The notes under the pieces were generated by a model that was given only the letters and a program-made list of their open reading frames with translations, searched no databases and had not been told where the DNA came from. Both the position numbers and the translations under genes were made by a program. From Bathynomus jamesi (lineage: Eukaryota; Arthropoda; Malacostraca; Isopoda; Cirolanidae): DNA of 64,000 nt. The stretch lies in the NCBI GenBank assembly GCA_023014485.1, contig JAJOZX010005808.1, positions 233,394 to 297,393 of the forward strand. Direction: 5' to 3'. Shown one piece after another: positions 22,428 through 32,825 of the stretch. Each line of letters begins with the position of its first letter. Position 1 is the first letter of the stretch.

Positions 22428-22463
<36 letters not shown>
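22428..22463. repeat. (CA)n microsatellite
   Basis: Uninterrupted CA repeat of about 18 units. Confidence 0.95.
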
Positions 22464-22464
<1 letters not shown>

Positions 22465-22508
22465 TTTAGCTCAATAGTATATTAGATTGGAATTAACTTC
22501 CGATATTA

Positions 22509-22914
22509 CAGGGTGTCCAGAAAGTCCTGTTCCGGTTTTAAAATTTTATTACAACAGAACCAAAAGAAATAAAATAATGCAGGTTTTTGCATTTTGTTGC
22601 TTAACTAATGAAGTTTTTTTCTTGATTTACTGGTTGTAATCTGAGTGTCGAGTTGCTATTGATAGAAGCTTGAACGAAAATAGCGACTACACAGGAGAAA
22701 GCTCAATGTGTAATCTGGTTTGCGGAGTCGACATCAGTGACAACTGATCAACGGAATTACCGCCATCATTATGGCAAGGATCCTCCATCCAAACCCAACA
22801 TTAGGAGGTGGTTTTGCAAGTTTCGGGAGACAGGAAGTGTGATTAACTTGCCAAGACTCGTCCAAGAGACGTTCCAACGCAGCCCTAGAAAGTCTATTCG
22901 TCGTGCCTTAGCGC
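22509..22914 (+). pseudogene. mariner-like 5' end and DNA-binding domain
   Basis: It starts with a mariner-type end CAGGGTGTCCAGAAAGTCC after TA. The plus strand then reads TTQEKAQCVIWFAESTSVTT, YRHHYGKDPPSKPNIRRWFC and KFRETGSV (helix-turn-helix), and after a gap QETFQRSPRKSIRRA. The match stops at about 22914 and the catalytic part is absent. The end shares CAGGGTGTCC with the elements at 19678 and 45063. Confidence 0.78.
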
Positions 22915-23439
22915 CTTGGCCTTTTTCGTCAATTTGACGCCCCTTGTGGTCAATCTTGGCGCCCCTTCCAAAGGCTTTATTTTTTATAATTTTTTTTTAA
23001 TTTCTAAAAGCAAAAAAGTACATACTTTTCTAAATTATAAAAATATCAACACACTCTTGTAAATACCTGACAACTTACCTTTCAATTTTATTTTTAGAAA
23101 CTGTATTAAAATAATATTTCCATTCGTATACTCAATTAAATTATGCCTTCCAGTTTTACAGTACATATTCATTTATTAATGGTTGTAAGCATTTGTAGAC
23201 ACAAGGTTAATGTGCTTGTAAACCCTTTGCGTAGTATTCACATTCACGATCTTCCTCTCTCTAAATGACTGATTCAGGTAATACTTTGAACGGATGGATT
23301 AGATAACGTCAATCAAATTAGTTCCAATATTTACTACGAGAAACCTGGTCTTTAATTACATTTTAGTAAACGCTAAAAATTTGTCTGCTGGCGCTTAAAG
23401 GGTTAATATATGTATTTTTAATTCCAGTGTATGTAAATA
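22915..23439. other. No gene seen
   Basis: AT-rich. The end (GGCGCTTAAAGGGTTAATA near 23390) looks like a DNA-transposon edge, but I find no partner. Confidence 0.45.
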
Positions 23440-23544
23440 TACGAGGGTAATTCAATAAGTATCCGCACTTTTTATTTTCACAATTTTATTTTCACATCTG
23501 ATAGATTATAAACACATCATTTCTCAACATAGTCTCCTTGTTTC

Positions 23545-23901
23545 TCAATACACTTAGTCCAGCGATCTACAAGTTTCCTAATGCCTCACAAAAGAATGTT
23601 TTTGGCTGTGTGCGTAGCCAGTCACGCACCGCCTCCTTCAGATCATCATCGCCTTGGAATCGCTGACCTCTCAAAGCGTCTTTTAGTAGTCCAAACAGGC
23701 AAAAATCGGAAGGTGCCAGGTCTGGACTGAAGGCTGGATGGTTGAGAACTTCAAATTTAAGTTCTTGAAGGCATTTTCTAGTCTGTGAAGCGGTATGAGG
23801 GCGCGCATTGTCGTGTAACAGAATAACACCTTCCGACAATCTCCTTCTCCATTTTGTGCGAATTGCTTGCTTTAACTCATTCCGAAGCATGTCAGAATAC
23901 G
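23545..23901 (-). pseudogene. mariner transposase C-terminus, left arm
   Basis: The minus strand reads LRNELKQAIRTKWRRRLSEG, VILLHDNARPHTASQTRKC, HPAFSPDLAPSDFCLFG and KDALRGQRFQGDDDLKEAV. The HDN and PSD aspartates of DD34D mariners are kept. A shift near 23580 disturbs the C-terminus, and there is no N-terminal half. Confidence 0.88.
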
Positions 23902-23962
23902 GATAATGATAACGATAACCTTGAACATTATCTAGAGTGTGGAACTACAGTAACAAGTGCAT

Positions 23963-24348
23963 CGTATTCTGACGTGCTTCGGAACGAGTTAAAGCCAGCA
24001 ATTCGCACAAAACGGAGAGGGAGATTGTCGGAAGGTGTTATTCTGTTACACGACAATGCGCGCCCTCATACCGCTGCACAGACTAGAAAATGCCTTCAGG
24101 AACTTCAATTTGAAGTTGTCGACCATCCAGCCTACAGTCCAGACCTGGCACCTTCCGATTTTTACCTATTTGGGCCACTAAAAGACGCTTTGAGAGGTCA
24201 GCGATTCCAAGGCGATGATGATCTGAAGGAGGCGGTGCATGACTGGCTACGCACACAGCCAAAAACATTCTTTTGTGATGGCATTAGGAAGCTTGTAGAT
24301 CGCTGGACTAAGTGTATTGAGAAACAGGGAGACTATGTTGAGAAGTGA
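23963..24348 (+). pseudogene. mariner transposase C-terminus, right arm
   Basis: Reads YSDVLRNELKPAIRTK, VILLHDNARPHTAAQTRKC, HPAYSPDLAPSDFYLFGPL and KLVDRWTKCIEKQGDYVEK to a proper stop. This arm is cleaner than the left one: two catalytic aspartates and the C-terminus are intact. The first catalytic domain part and DNA-binding region are missing. Confidence 0.88.
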
Positions 24349-24425
24349 TGTGTTTATAATCTATCAGATGTGAAAATAAAATTGTGAAAATAAAAAGTGC
24401 GAATACTTATTGAATTACCCTCGTA

Positions 24426-24950
24426 TTTATATATAATTAAACATTATTTTGGCGCAATTTTTACACATGTAAAGGTCCCCCCCACCTTTCGAAAACCCTA
24501 GATCCGCTACTGCGCACGGTGAGGCTTGTTGGCCCTCCTCTCGATTTGGCCTGGTAAAGGAGGGAATTGTTGTCTTGAGCTCTTCATTTTACATAGCCAG
24601 ATCCATTGGCGTACATTTGTTGTGATTGGTGGGGGTGGGGATGACTTCCAAGACTTGTAAATAAAGTATATTTTCTAGTAGACAATTTTTATAAGTATGA
24701 AAGTATATTTCTGTAACTATAAATCTAGATTTCTTAAAGTATATTAATTATGCTATTAAAAGTAGGTTATAAAAGCTACTGTACAAACGTAAGAAATCAT
24801 CCGTATTTTTTCTGCAACTTTGCAGGTTTATTACAAAATTATCGTAAAGAAATTCTCCATTACAAATAATTCACAAAGTACCAAACACAGATCTTTGCTG
24901 TGATCTGCCTGCAAATTCTGTGGCCAGCTTCTGCACATCCACACGGTGAC
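24426..24950. other. No gene seen
   Basis: AT-rich. A stretch near 24480-24510 (CTAGATCCGCTACTG) resembles a transposon edge like that at 10-20. Nothing else is supported. Confidence 0.45.
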
Positions 24951-24954
24951 AGGA

Positions 24955-25470
24955 CAACCCAACCAGTGCCACCTTAACCAGTGCTAAGTCAACCAGTAGA
25001 CCAACTCAACCAGTAGACCAACTCAACCAGTGCCAACTCAACAAGTACTAACTCAACCAGTACAATCAAACCAACACTGATTCAACCAGTAAAGCTGGCA
25101 TGCAAAGCATGAATTGTACTCTACTTAATAATACCATTATGGTTCCATATCAACTCAACCAGTGCCACCTTAACCAGTGCTAACTCAACCAGTAGACCAA
25201 CTCAACCAGTGTCAATTCAACCAGTGCCAACTCAACCAGTACTAACTCAACCAGTACAATCAAACCAACACTGATTCAACCAGTAAAGCTGGCATGCAAA
25301 GCATGAATTGTACTCTACTTAATAATATCATTATGGTTCCATATCAACTCAACCAGTGCCACCTTAACCAGTGCTAACTCAACCAGTGCCACCTTAACCA
25401 GTGCTAACTCAACCAGTGTCATTTCAACCAGTGCCAACTCAACCAGTACTAACTCAACCAGTGCAATCAA
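24955..25470 (+). repeat. Satellite of AACTCAACCAGT units, part 1
   Basis: Short units AACTCAACCAGT plus 3 to 5 variable bases are repeated. They are grouped in a higher-order unit of about 195 bp that also holds AAAGCTGGCATGCAAAGCAT and CCATTATGGTTCCATATC. The same higher-order unit is the outer part of the MULE ends at 28109 and 32427, so the satellite is derived from the transposon end. Confidence 0.9.
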
Positions 25471-27870
25471 TCTAACTTTAATAGATATATCGAGCTTAGA
25501 CGTCAGGTTAAAAGATCAGTTAGGAATGCCAAGCGTAATTTAGAGATACTTATAGCTGCGGATAGTAAACATAATCCAAAAAAGTTTTTTGAATACGTTA
25601 ATAATCGTAAGCCGGTAAAAGATAACATAGGCCCTCTAGTGGATGTTAATGGCGCTTTGGCTTCTGACGCTCAGGCGATGGCGGGTATTTTCAATAACTT
25701 TTTTGCGACAGTTTTTACCGTATAAGACGTAAATAATGTCCCCGACGTGGACGATATATCGTTCCATTTAGTAGCGAGACTATTTTGGATGAAATAACTG
25801 TTTACGAGGCTGATATTACGCATTATATCGATAGGTTAAAAGTTAGCAAGGCTCCAGGCCCTGACGCTTTTTATCCCAGACATTTGAAAGATTTGAAAGA
25901 AGTTATAGTAGGCCCCTTAACGAAGATTTTTAATCAGTCACTCGAAACGGGGATTATTCCTGAAGACTTCAAATTAGCTAACGTCACGCCTATTTTTAAA
26001 AAAGGCGACCGCGCAGTAGCTAGCAATTATAGGTCCATTAGCTTAACGTCAATTGTCGGTAAACTTTTGGAATCTGTAGTTAGGGATCGTATCATCGATC
26101 ACTTAGAAAGTAGAGATTTGATTAATAGTAGTCAGCATGGGTTTCGACGCCATAGGTCTTGTTTAACTAATTTGTTAGAATTTTATAACGAAATAGTGCG
26201 CGAATACGATAGGCATAGAGCAGCTGACGTTATTTATTTAGATTTTAAAAAGGCGTTCGATACAGTTCCGCATAGGAGACTAATTGCGAAGGTCAAAGCG
26301 CACGGTATCCGCGGTCAGGTAGCTAACTGGTTAGAAGAATGGCTTCGTACTAGGAGGCAGAGGGTCGTAGTTAATGGCAGTGAATCGAGGTGGTTAGATG
26401 TAGGTAGCGGTGTCCCACAGGGTTCAGTGTTAGGCCCATTGCTATTCGTAATTTACATTAACGACATAGATGTAGGATTGACTAGTAACGTGTCAAAATT
26501 CGCGGACGATACTAAAATAGGCGGTAAGGTTGTTAACGAGGACGATAGAAATAGGCTCCAAGACGATGTAAATAGGATTATGGAGTGGACAGATAAGTGG
26601 CAGATACAATTTAACGTAGACAAATGTAAAGTTTTGCATATAGGTTCTCGCAACAATAATTACACGTACACGATGGATGATAGGGAGTTAGCGAGCGTTG
26701 ACGAGGAAGTAGATTTAGGCGTACGCGTATCTAAGGATTTAAAGGTTAGGAACCAGTGCCTGGAGTCTTGCGCAAAAGCTAATACGATGTTAGGCTTCAT
26801 AGCGCGTAATTTTGAATTTAAATCGAGGGATATTATATTACCCCTTTACAAGTCCCTAGTCAGGCCTCATTTAGAATATGCCGTTCAGTTTTGGTGCCCG
26901 TACTTGCGTGAGGATATTGATAGGTTAGAAAGGGTTCAGCGTCGTGCCACGAAACTTATTCCGTCATTGCGCAATAAGCCTTATGAAGATAGGATTAAAG
27001 AGTTAGACCTGTATTCACTCGAAACTAGAAGATTAAGGGGGGAGCTTATTGAAGTTTTCAAAATCGTTAATAACATCGATAACGTAAATTTTGACAAATT
27101 GTTCACTTTCGATAATAGTAATACTCGCAATAACGGATTTAAGTTGCGTGGCAGACGTTTCATTACTAATATCGCTCAAAACTTCTTTACGTTTAAAGTA
27201 ATTGATAAATGGAATAATCTTCCCGCGTCAGTCGTTCATTCTACCAGCGTTAATATGTTTAAGAACCGTCTTGACAGACATTTTAAAGGTATTAATGTTG
27301 TTTAATATAAAAAAACAAAGTTAGCAACAGGAGCTCTGGTGGTGGTGCTCGAAGATGAGTCTGTTGACGATGAATGCCAGCTTGTGACATGCCAGCGTGT
27401 GATGCCAGCAATAAAATTATAAAAAAAAAAAAAAAAAAAATTAGACTAACACGAACGTAGATGTAGCTCGTAGCGTAAACTAACCCACTTTTTGTTTTAC
27501 TTTACCTATTTTTTTTTTTTTTACATGTCTGTAACTCTTTTCTTGCATGTTTGTAGTTTGCGTGGTATGACTGTGAGTTAAGACTGTGTTTGCATCGTTT
27601 GTAAGCGTTCTTATTTCACTTCTTTTCATCTTTCATCCCTCTCCTATTCTCTCCGACTATTTTTCTGACTTGTCGGCAGTGGCCGGCGGATGATGATGGT
27701 GAGTCTTTTTTCTCTTTTTCTGAATGAATGTTAACCCACGAATGATAGGTGTTGCTCCTTACTTAACCCCTTATTCTCTTCTCTTAACCCCCTACTCTTT
27801 CCTTTCTCTCGGGCTAACCTTAGAGTGGATCTTAGGGTCTTTGTTAGCCTTAGCTTCTGTAGATCTGTAG
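25471..27870 (+). mobile_element. CR1-like LINE, 5'-truncated, inside the satellite
   Basis: Satellite text stops at GTGCAATCAA (25470) and resumes at ACACTGATTC (27871), near the point where it would continue in an uninterrupted unit (CAATCAAACCAACACTGATTC). So the LINE entered there, with little or no target duplication, as usual for CR1. The 3' untranslated part (27309-27870) includes an internal A-run at 27420-27440 and ends TGTAGATCTGTAGAA. Confidence 0.82.
25785..27305 (+). CDS. CR1-like LINE reverse transcriptase, 506-codon open frame
   Basis: An open frame with the full RT set: KAPGPDAFYPRHLK, NYRSISLTSIVGKLLE, HGFRRHRSCLTNLL, VIYLDFKKAFDTVPHRRL (D153), GSGVPQGSVLGPLLFVIYIN and KFADDTKIGG (residues 238-247). 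A thumb with LVRPHLEYAVQFW and a C-terminus ending NMFKNRLDRHF follow. Translation upstream (25478-25740) gives more of the same protein (NRYIELRRQVKRSVRNAKRN, AGIFNNFFATVF) but is cut off by a stop at about 25720 and a shift near 25770. The endonuclease is absent. It could make an RT fragment but not a working LINE. Confidence 0.85.
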   Translation: MDEITVYEADITHYIDRLKVSKAPGPDAFYPRHLKDLKEVIVGPLTKIFNQSLETGIIPEDFKLANVTPIFKKGDRAVASNYRSISLTSIVGKLLESVVRDRIIDHLESRDLINSSQHGFRRHRSCLTNLLEFYNEIVREYDRHRAADVIYLDFKKAFDTVPHRRLIAKVKAHGIRGQVANWLEEWLRTRRQRVVVNGSESRWLDVGSGVPQGSVLGPLLFVIYINDIDVGLTSNVSKFADDTKIGGKVVNEDDRNRLQDDVNRIMEWTDKWQIQFNVDKCKVLHIGSRNNNYTYTMDDRELASVDEEVDLGVRVSKDLKVRNQCLESCAKANTMLGFIARNFEFKSRDIILPLYKSLVRPHLEYAVQFWCPYLREDIDRLERVQRRATKLIPSLRNKPYEDRIKELDLYSLETRRLRGELIEVFKIVNNIDNVNFDKLFTFDNSNTRNNGFKLRGRRFITNIAQNFFTFKVIDKWNNLPASVVHSTSVNMFKNRLDRHFKGINVV

Positions 27871-28320
27871 AACACTGATTCAACCAGTAAAGCTGGCATG
27901 CAAAGCATGAATTGTACTCTACTTAATAATACCATTATGGTTCCATATCAACTCAACCAGTGCCACCTTAACCAGTGCTAACTCAACCAGTAGGCCAACT
28001 CAACCAGTGTCAACTCAACCAGTGCCAACTCAACCAGTACAATCAAACCAACATTGATTCAACCAGTAAAGCTGGCATGCAAAGCATGAATTGTATTCTA
28101 CTTAATAATACCATTACGGTTCCATGTCAACTCAACCAGTGTAACCTTAACCAGTGCTAAGTCAACCAGTCGACCAACTCAACCAGTCGACCAACTCAAC
28201 CAGTAGACCAACTCAACCACTGCTAACTCAACCAGTACAATCAAACCAACACTGATTCAACCAGTAAAGCTGGCATGCAAAGCATGAATTGTACTCTACT
28301 TAATAATACCATTATGAGTA
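27871..28320 (+). repeat. Satellite of AACTCAACCAGT units, part 2, running into the MULE end
   Basis: Continuation of the satellite after the CR1-like LINE, with two more higher-order units (CCATTATGGTTCC at 27932 and CCATTACGGTTCC at 28111). The last one is the outer part of the left MULE inverted end. Confidence 0.88.
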
Positions 28321-28543
28321 TTCATCTTTGAATGTTAGCACTCTCTCTGCACTGGCTAAAACCAGTCCCAGTCCTGCGACATGTGGAGTCGGGGTGCTTT
28401 TGCGGACCTCATTTTTTTGTTTTGTTTTATTATTTTTTTGTTTTTATGATTTTTTTGTATTTTTGTATTTTATATTTTTTTGTAGTTTGTATTTTATACT
28501 TTTTGTATTTTTTAAAGATTGTTTAGCTGCAACTCTAAGTAAT

Positions 28544-29931
28544 CTAACCAATAACTTGCATGTGAGCAGTTGCCCTCAGATAGCCCATCTTATCAACCTT
28601 TCCATCATAAGACCTAACCTTAGCTGGAAGTCGATTTGTTAAAAGAACATAGGCATTTCTGGATCGCTTAAGATTTTGAACCTGATCATTTTGAAATGTC
28701 AGCCTATGAATTCCAATATCTTTTCTGATTCCATTCAAGAAAGACCACATTGTGGGATGAGAACACATGAAAAGCGACTTAAGAGAGTTATGAAATCCTT
28801 CACAACAATTAGTGGTCTTGGGTTCAGCAGAAGCCTCTGCATCCTCACAATGATTCCACAGCAGTTGCTCAAACCTTGGATTTCGAACTCTTCCTCCAAC
28901 TCGGGGTCCACGAATGTAAGTTGACTCAAAGTATGCAATTAAGTCATTAACTTCTGGCTCATCTGGAAAAGTGGCTCCCAACTCTTCGAATCTCTCTTCA
29001 ACCTCATCAACAAGTACAAAAGCAAGTGCTAGAAGAGACTTCACCAGGATTGCAAACTCATGCTCAGTCTCAAATCTGACTTTTAGACCCAACTCATTGA
29101 CCTTTCTGATCACAGAGTGATTAAAGTGAAAAAAGCAACCAGAAACTTGAGCTTGAGCCAACTTGAGCAGCCAACTCAAAATCCAGCAAAATGTTTGTAG
29201 GGTTCAGACCTTGAATCAGGTTTTTCAAGATTTCAATCATACGTGTGTAATACTGTGTATGTTTCAGCAGTTTTGTTTGGCAAAAGCAAGTAGATACAAG
29301 GAGGATACGAATTCCCAACCTTGGCATGAATGGTGTAAAGTTGAAAGAAAATTGTTGGAGTGGTGTCAAAAGTCCCATCCCCCATCCACACCTCACTTTG
29401 AAGACAATTAACCAACTCAAGTGTGGCAAGAACCAAGATTCTCAAAGGATCATCAACTCCAGAATCATGCAAGACAATGTCTGCATAGTCATTTGGTATT
29501 TCAAAGTTTCGAGACTGAGGAGGAGGTTGAATACCTTCAATTTGTTGGCGCTTGCGTTTGATACGTCGTCCATTGGAAGACTTTTTTGGCATTCTAGCTA
29601 AGACATCATTGTTCAAGAGCTCCATATTGTCTCCAAGAATTGTCCTTGTGCTTGCACGGGTTGTTGCTGCATCATCTTTAATTTTTGCAAGGACTGCATT
29701 TGCCTCTGCTTGAATTGAATCTCCAGAGTGGGTGTGATCAGAGGGCTCTTTCACAACATTCATGCCAGTTGTGGTCATGGATGATTTGCATTTGAATTGC
29801 TGGTACTTCATGCAGCTCCAATATTTTTTGCCATCTTCCATCCAAGCCTCATTTGTCCTAAGAACATGCTCATGCGCTTGATAGACCAAAATTTCCCCAC
29901 CCCTTTGTGACTTAGAAAATTGCAGTGCCAT
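28544..29931 (-). pseudogene. MULE transposase with N-terminal FLYWCH finger, frameshifted
   Basis: The likely start is at 29931 (MALQFSKSQRGGEILVYQ). The FLYWCH finger covers about residues 1-70 (KKYWSCMKYQQFKCKSS, then DHTHS). The MULE domain follows: VWMGDGTFDTTPTIF (first acid), NILLDFELAA (second, about 29185), GCFFHFNHSVIRKV (Cys/His) and TTNCCEGFHNSLKSLF (third acid, about 28790). The frame shifts near 29250 and near 29175, so the protein is broken in the middle. The C-terminus runs into the left inverted end. Animal MULEs of this kind cut and paste DNA in the nucleus. Confidence 0.87.
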
Positions 29932-30163
29932 TTTGAAGGAAAAAACGAGAAAAAAACTGAAAGGAAAGAAGTCAATATTCAAGAAAAATTTAAAAATTTG
30001 ACTTTCGCCGAGCACGGGGTTCGCGTTCGACGATTCTTTGTCGCTTACTGATGAAATAAAGAGAAGAAACGCTCCAGGGTCGATCCAGGGTTGCCAACCA
30101 TGACAGAAAAAAATTCGCCAAGTTATTGCCTATTTATCGCCAAATTTCGCCAAACTCATAAAA

Positions 30164-30887
30164 ATTATGGAAAACTGATGAGTGGGTAGTTGGGAGGTAA
30201 CGAAAATGGTTCACTGAGTAGGTAGGTAGTTAATCTAACAATTATTAAATTCCTTTTATGTCAATAACTGGGTGGATGAAACCAATTGGTTGCTCACCAG
30301 AGTTATTCTCCACACTAGTATTTATATACTGTGTGACAAGAGCGTGCTCGGTAATAGATATACATTACCGATCAACCAACCGAGGAAAAAACCAACAGGA
30401 CGCTGGTGGAAAAAGCCCCGCTAAAAGGAGAACAAAGGAGAACGAAAACGAGGAACGGGGCGAGAGGACGGAACTGGGGAAGGGACGAGAAGAGACAACG
30501 AAGAAAGATCCCCACCAGCAAGTACGCTCTTAACAATAAAACAAGACAGGAAAAGGGACTCTCTAATAACTAGCAGTAAGTGACTAATTGTGTTTTTAAC
30601 CCAGGTTTACGTAGATTCATTAAATTAAGCTGGGTCAGACAACTTAGGCCTACATTGTGGCCTAAGACCCAGCATCAACTCATAGCTTAACAAAGGTAAA
30701 GGTAGATTGCCCTAACCTAGTTTGGTGAGGAATCCTACTGTGGACCTCAATTTATCTGCCCGCTCTGGACCATTTCCGGAATCTCTAGGCTGACCCCTCT
30801 AGGCTAGACTTGATCTACTCTATAGTTAGACTGGAGAAATAAGGGGTGGGTTAATTGTGGACCAATTCATACAGAGCATTTTTCACA
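30164..30887 (+). mobile_element. Solo LTR inside the MULE
   Basis: This stretch of about 720 bp matches, in opposite orientation, the block at 36224-36923. The other copy starts TGTATGGAAAAC and ends TTTTCCACA, that is TG...CA as in LTRs. A TATA-like TATTTATATA at 30321 and AATAAAACA at 30535 fit a promoter and poly(A) signal. No internal retrotransposon sequence lies next to it. The target duplication is unclear. The open frames within it are not protein-like. Confidence 0.65.
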
Positions 30888-31520
30888 AAAATACTGAAAT
30901 ATATTTCGTCTGGCATCACGTGAATGTTTAAATGTTTTGTTTACTTTGCTTGCGAACCGCGCGTAAATTGTGAGAACGATGAATAGTGCTTGATATGTAA
31001 TCTTGTTGATGAGTTGGGAATGTTTTTTTTTACTATTGGATTAATGTCTTGTAATTAGCAGCCAAAAATATATATTTACTGTGTTACTGGTTCTACTACT
31101 CCGCAGCACAACAAAATGGCGACGAGAATTTTGTTATTTTGAATGCTTGCAATAGTGAATTTTTGCTTATTTTTTGCGATACTTATGTGCTGCTAATTGG
31201 TAAGAGAAACACCACCACCACCATCACCATCATGGCTCGGTCGACCGGCCGCTCGCTACACACGCACTTACATAGGCTATAAGGCCTGATGATCGTATAC
31301 ATCTATTGTGTACACTAATAATGTGAAATAGTAATTGATCTCCATACTGTGCTTATTCGCTATGATCCATTTAAAATTTTGGTGTTAGGAAGAGGGTGAA
31401 GGTCAAGAACGATGTTCATAACTCAGAATTTTTATCCGCATATCGAGAAGCAAACATATTACATATTGAAAGAACAATAGCGCATTAGTGACACAACTGA
31501 TATTAATACCATGGCAACAT

Positions 31521-31554
<34 letters not shown>

Positions 31555-31800
31555 GCTTACTGGTGTTGCTGTCAATAATAACCGAGATGATGATAATTTT
31601 GAAATTAACTTTGGGTTAGGCTGACTTGATTCAATGTATTTGCCGTTGAGATAATGATTGTAGGAAAAGAGTTACAGGAAAAAAGTCAGAAAAAAAGTCA
31701 CAGCAAAAAAGTTACAGAATAAAAAGTCTAACTGAACCTAAATTCATCTAACCTAACCCAACGACCTGTGTTAGTTTCCCTTCCCGAGTAAGATAGCCTA
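30888..31800. other. MULE interior, no gene seen
   Basis: Non-coding. It holds a CAC/CAT run at 31209-31233, a (CTA)n microsatellite at 31521-31554 and short GTTACAG/AAAAAGTC repeats at 31670-31725. Confidence 0.5.
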
Positions 31801-31802
31801 TA

Positions 31803-31946
31803 TGGTTCCATGTCCTGACTAGTAGTACTAGTTGAGTTGGTGTACTGGTTGAGTTAGCACTGGTTGAGTTAGCACTGGTTGACTTGCACTGGTTGAGTTA
31901 GTACTGGTTGACTTAGCACTGGTTAAGGTTACACTGGTTGGGTTGT
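31803..31946 (-). repeat. Inverted AACCAGT array next to right MULE end
   Basis: The minus strand carries AACTCAACCAGT-type units as in the 25-28 kb satellite. They lie just inside the right inverted end (ending GACAACCCAACCAGTG), with CATGGAACCATA at the far side. Confidence 0.8.
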
Positions 31947-32427
31947 CTGAGGGCAATTGCTCACATGCAAGTTGTTGGTTAGACTACTTAGAGTTGCAGC
32001 TAAACAATCTTTAAAAAATACAAAAAAGTATAAAATACAAAATACAAAAAAATATAAAATACAAAAATACAAAAAACATCATAAAAACAAAAAAAATAAT
32101 GAAACAAAACAAAAATGAGGTCCGCAAAAGCACTCCGACTCCACGTGTCGCAGGACTGGGACTGGTTTCAACTAGTGCAGGGAGAGTACTAACATTCAAA
32201 GATGAATACTCATAATGGTATTATTAAGTAGAGTACAGTGCTTTGCATGCCAGCTTTATTGGCTGAATCAGTGTTGGTTTGATTGTACTGGTTGAATTAG
32301 CAGTGGTTGAGTTAGCACTGGTTGAGTTGGTCGACTTGTTGACTTAGCACTGGTTGAGTTGGTCGACTGGTTGACTTAGCACTGGTTCAGGTTACACTGG
32401 TTGAGTTGACATGGAACCATAATGGTA

Positions 32428-32825
32428 AGTGGACGCTCAATGTCCCAGTTGAGGTTTAAGTTTTGTTTTTTGGCTAAAAATACAATAGTTACCCCTTCTT
32501 CTTTGATGTATTCAATCCAACGTGAATGCAACGAGTTTCTTGCGTATATTGAGGTACTGAATGTAATAGGCTAGGTATAAGCTGTAAACCCTAGATCCTG
32601 TCCCAAAGCTGGATCCTATCTGCTTTGCGGATAGCTGGTGAGGGAAGCTATATTTTGGGGCCTCTTTGCGAGTAACTCGGTGCCCACGTTGGACTTTCCA
32701 TCATGAAAAAGAAAAAACTATAGTATTTGTCATACGTATCATTACTTATTTGAACTACAGTGGATGTAATTTCCCAGAAGAGTTCCTTGTTCCATGCACG
32801 GTCTGTGTTTAACATATATATATAT
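32428..32825. other. No gene seen
   Basis: Spacer between the right MULE end and a hAT element. No coding or repeat pattern is recognised apart from TA-rich DNA at 32814-32825. Confidence 0.5.

Larger units (their letters stand above)
23442..24423. mobile_element. Head-to-head inverted mariner (two 3' halves)
   Basis: Arms 23442-23901 and 23963-24423 (460 and 461 bp) are inverted copies about a 61-bp spacer. Both outer ends are the mariner terminus CGAGGGTAATTCAATAAGTA, flanked by TA (23440-23441, 24424-24425). Each arm carries the catalytic C-terminal part of the same transposase. The arms differ at scattered sites, so the inversion is not recent. No DNA-binding domain is present. Confidence 0.92.
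28109..32427 (-). mobile_element. FLYWCH-type MULE with about 475-bp inverted ends
   Basis: The left end 28109-28579 and right end 31947-32427 are inverted copies. Landmarks are CCATTATGGTTCCATG at the outer edges, AACCAGT repeats, AAAGCTGGCATGCAAAGC, GGAGTCGG(G/A)GTGCTTTTGCGG, and CTGAGGGCAA at the inner edges. Between them lies a MULE transposase gene on the minus strand. Long inverted ends are typical of Mutator-like elements. The left end is preceded by tandem copies of its own outer part. A target duplication cannot be recognised because of that array. Confidence 0.85.

Noticed and set aside
24955..28320. CRISPR-like array (short repeats with variable spacers)
   Set aside because: Spacers are only 3 to 5 bases and the array forms part of a eukaryotic transposon end; there are no cas genes.
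31209..31250. CAC/CAT run followed by GTCGACCGGCCGC, resembling a His-tag and cloning linker (vector contamination)
   Set aside because: No other vector sequence flanks it; the run is a trinucleotide repeat within the MULE and both sides continue as animal AT-rich DNA.
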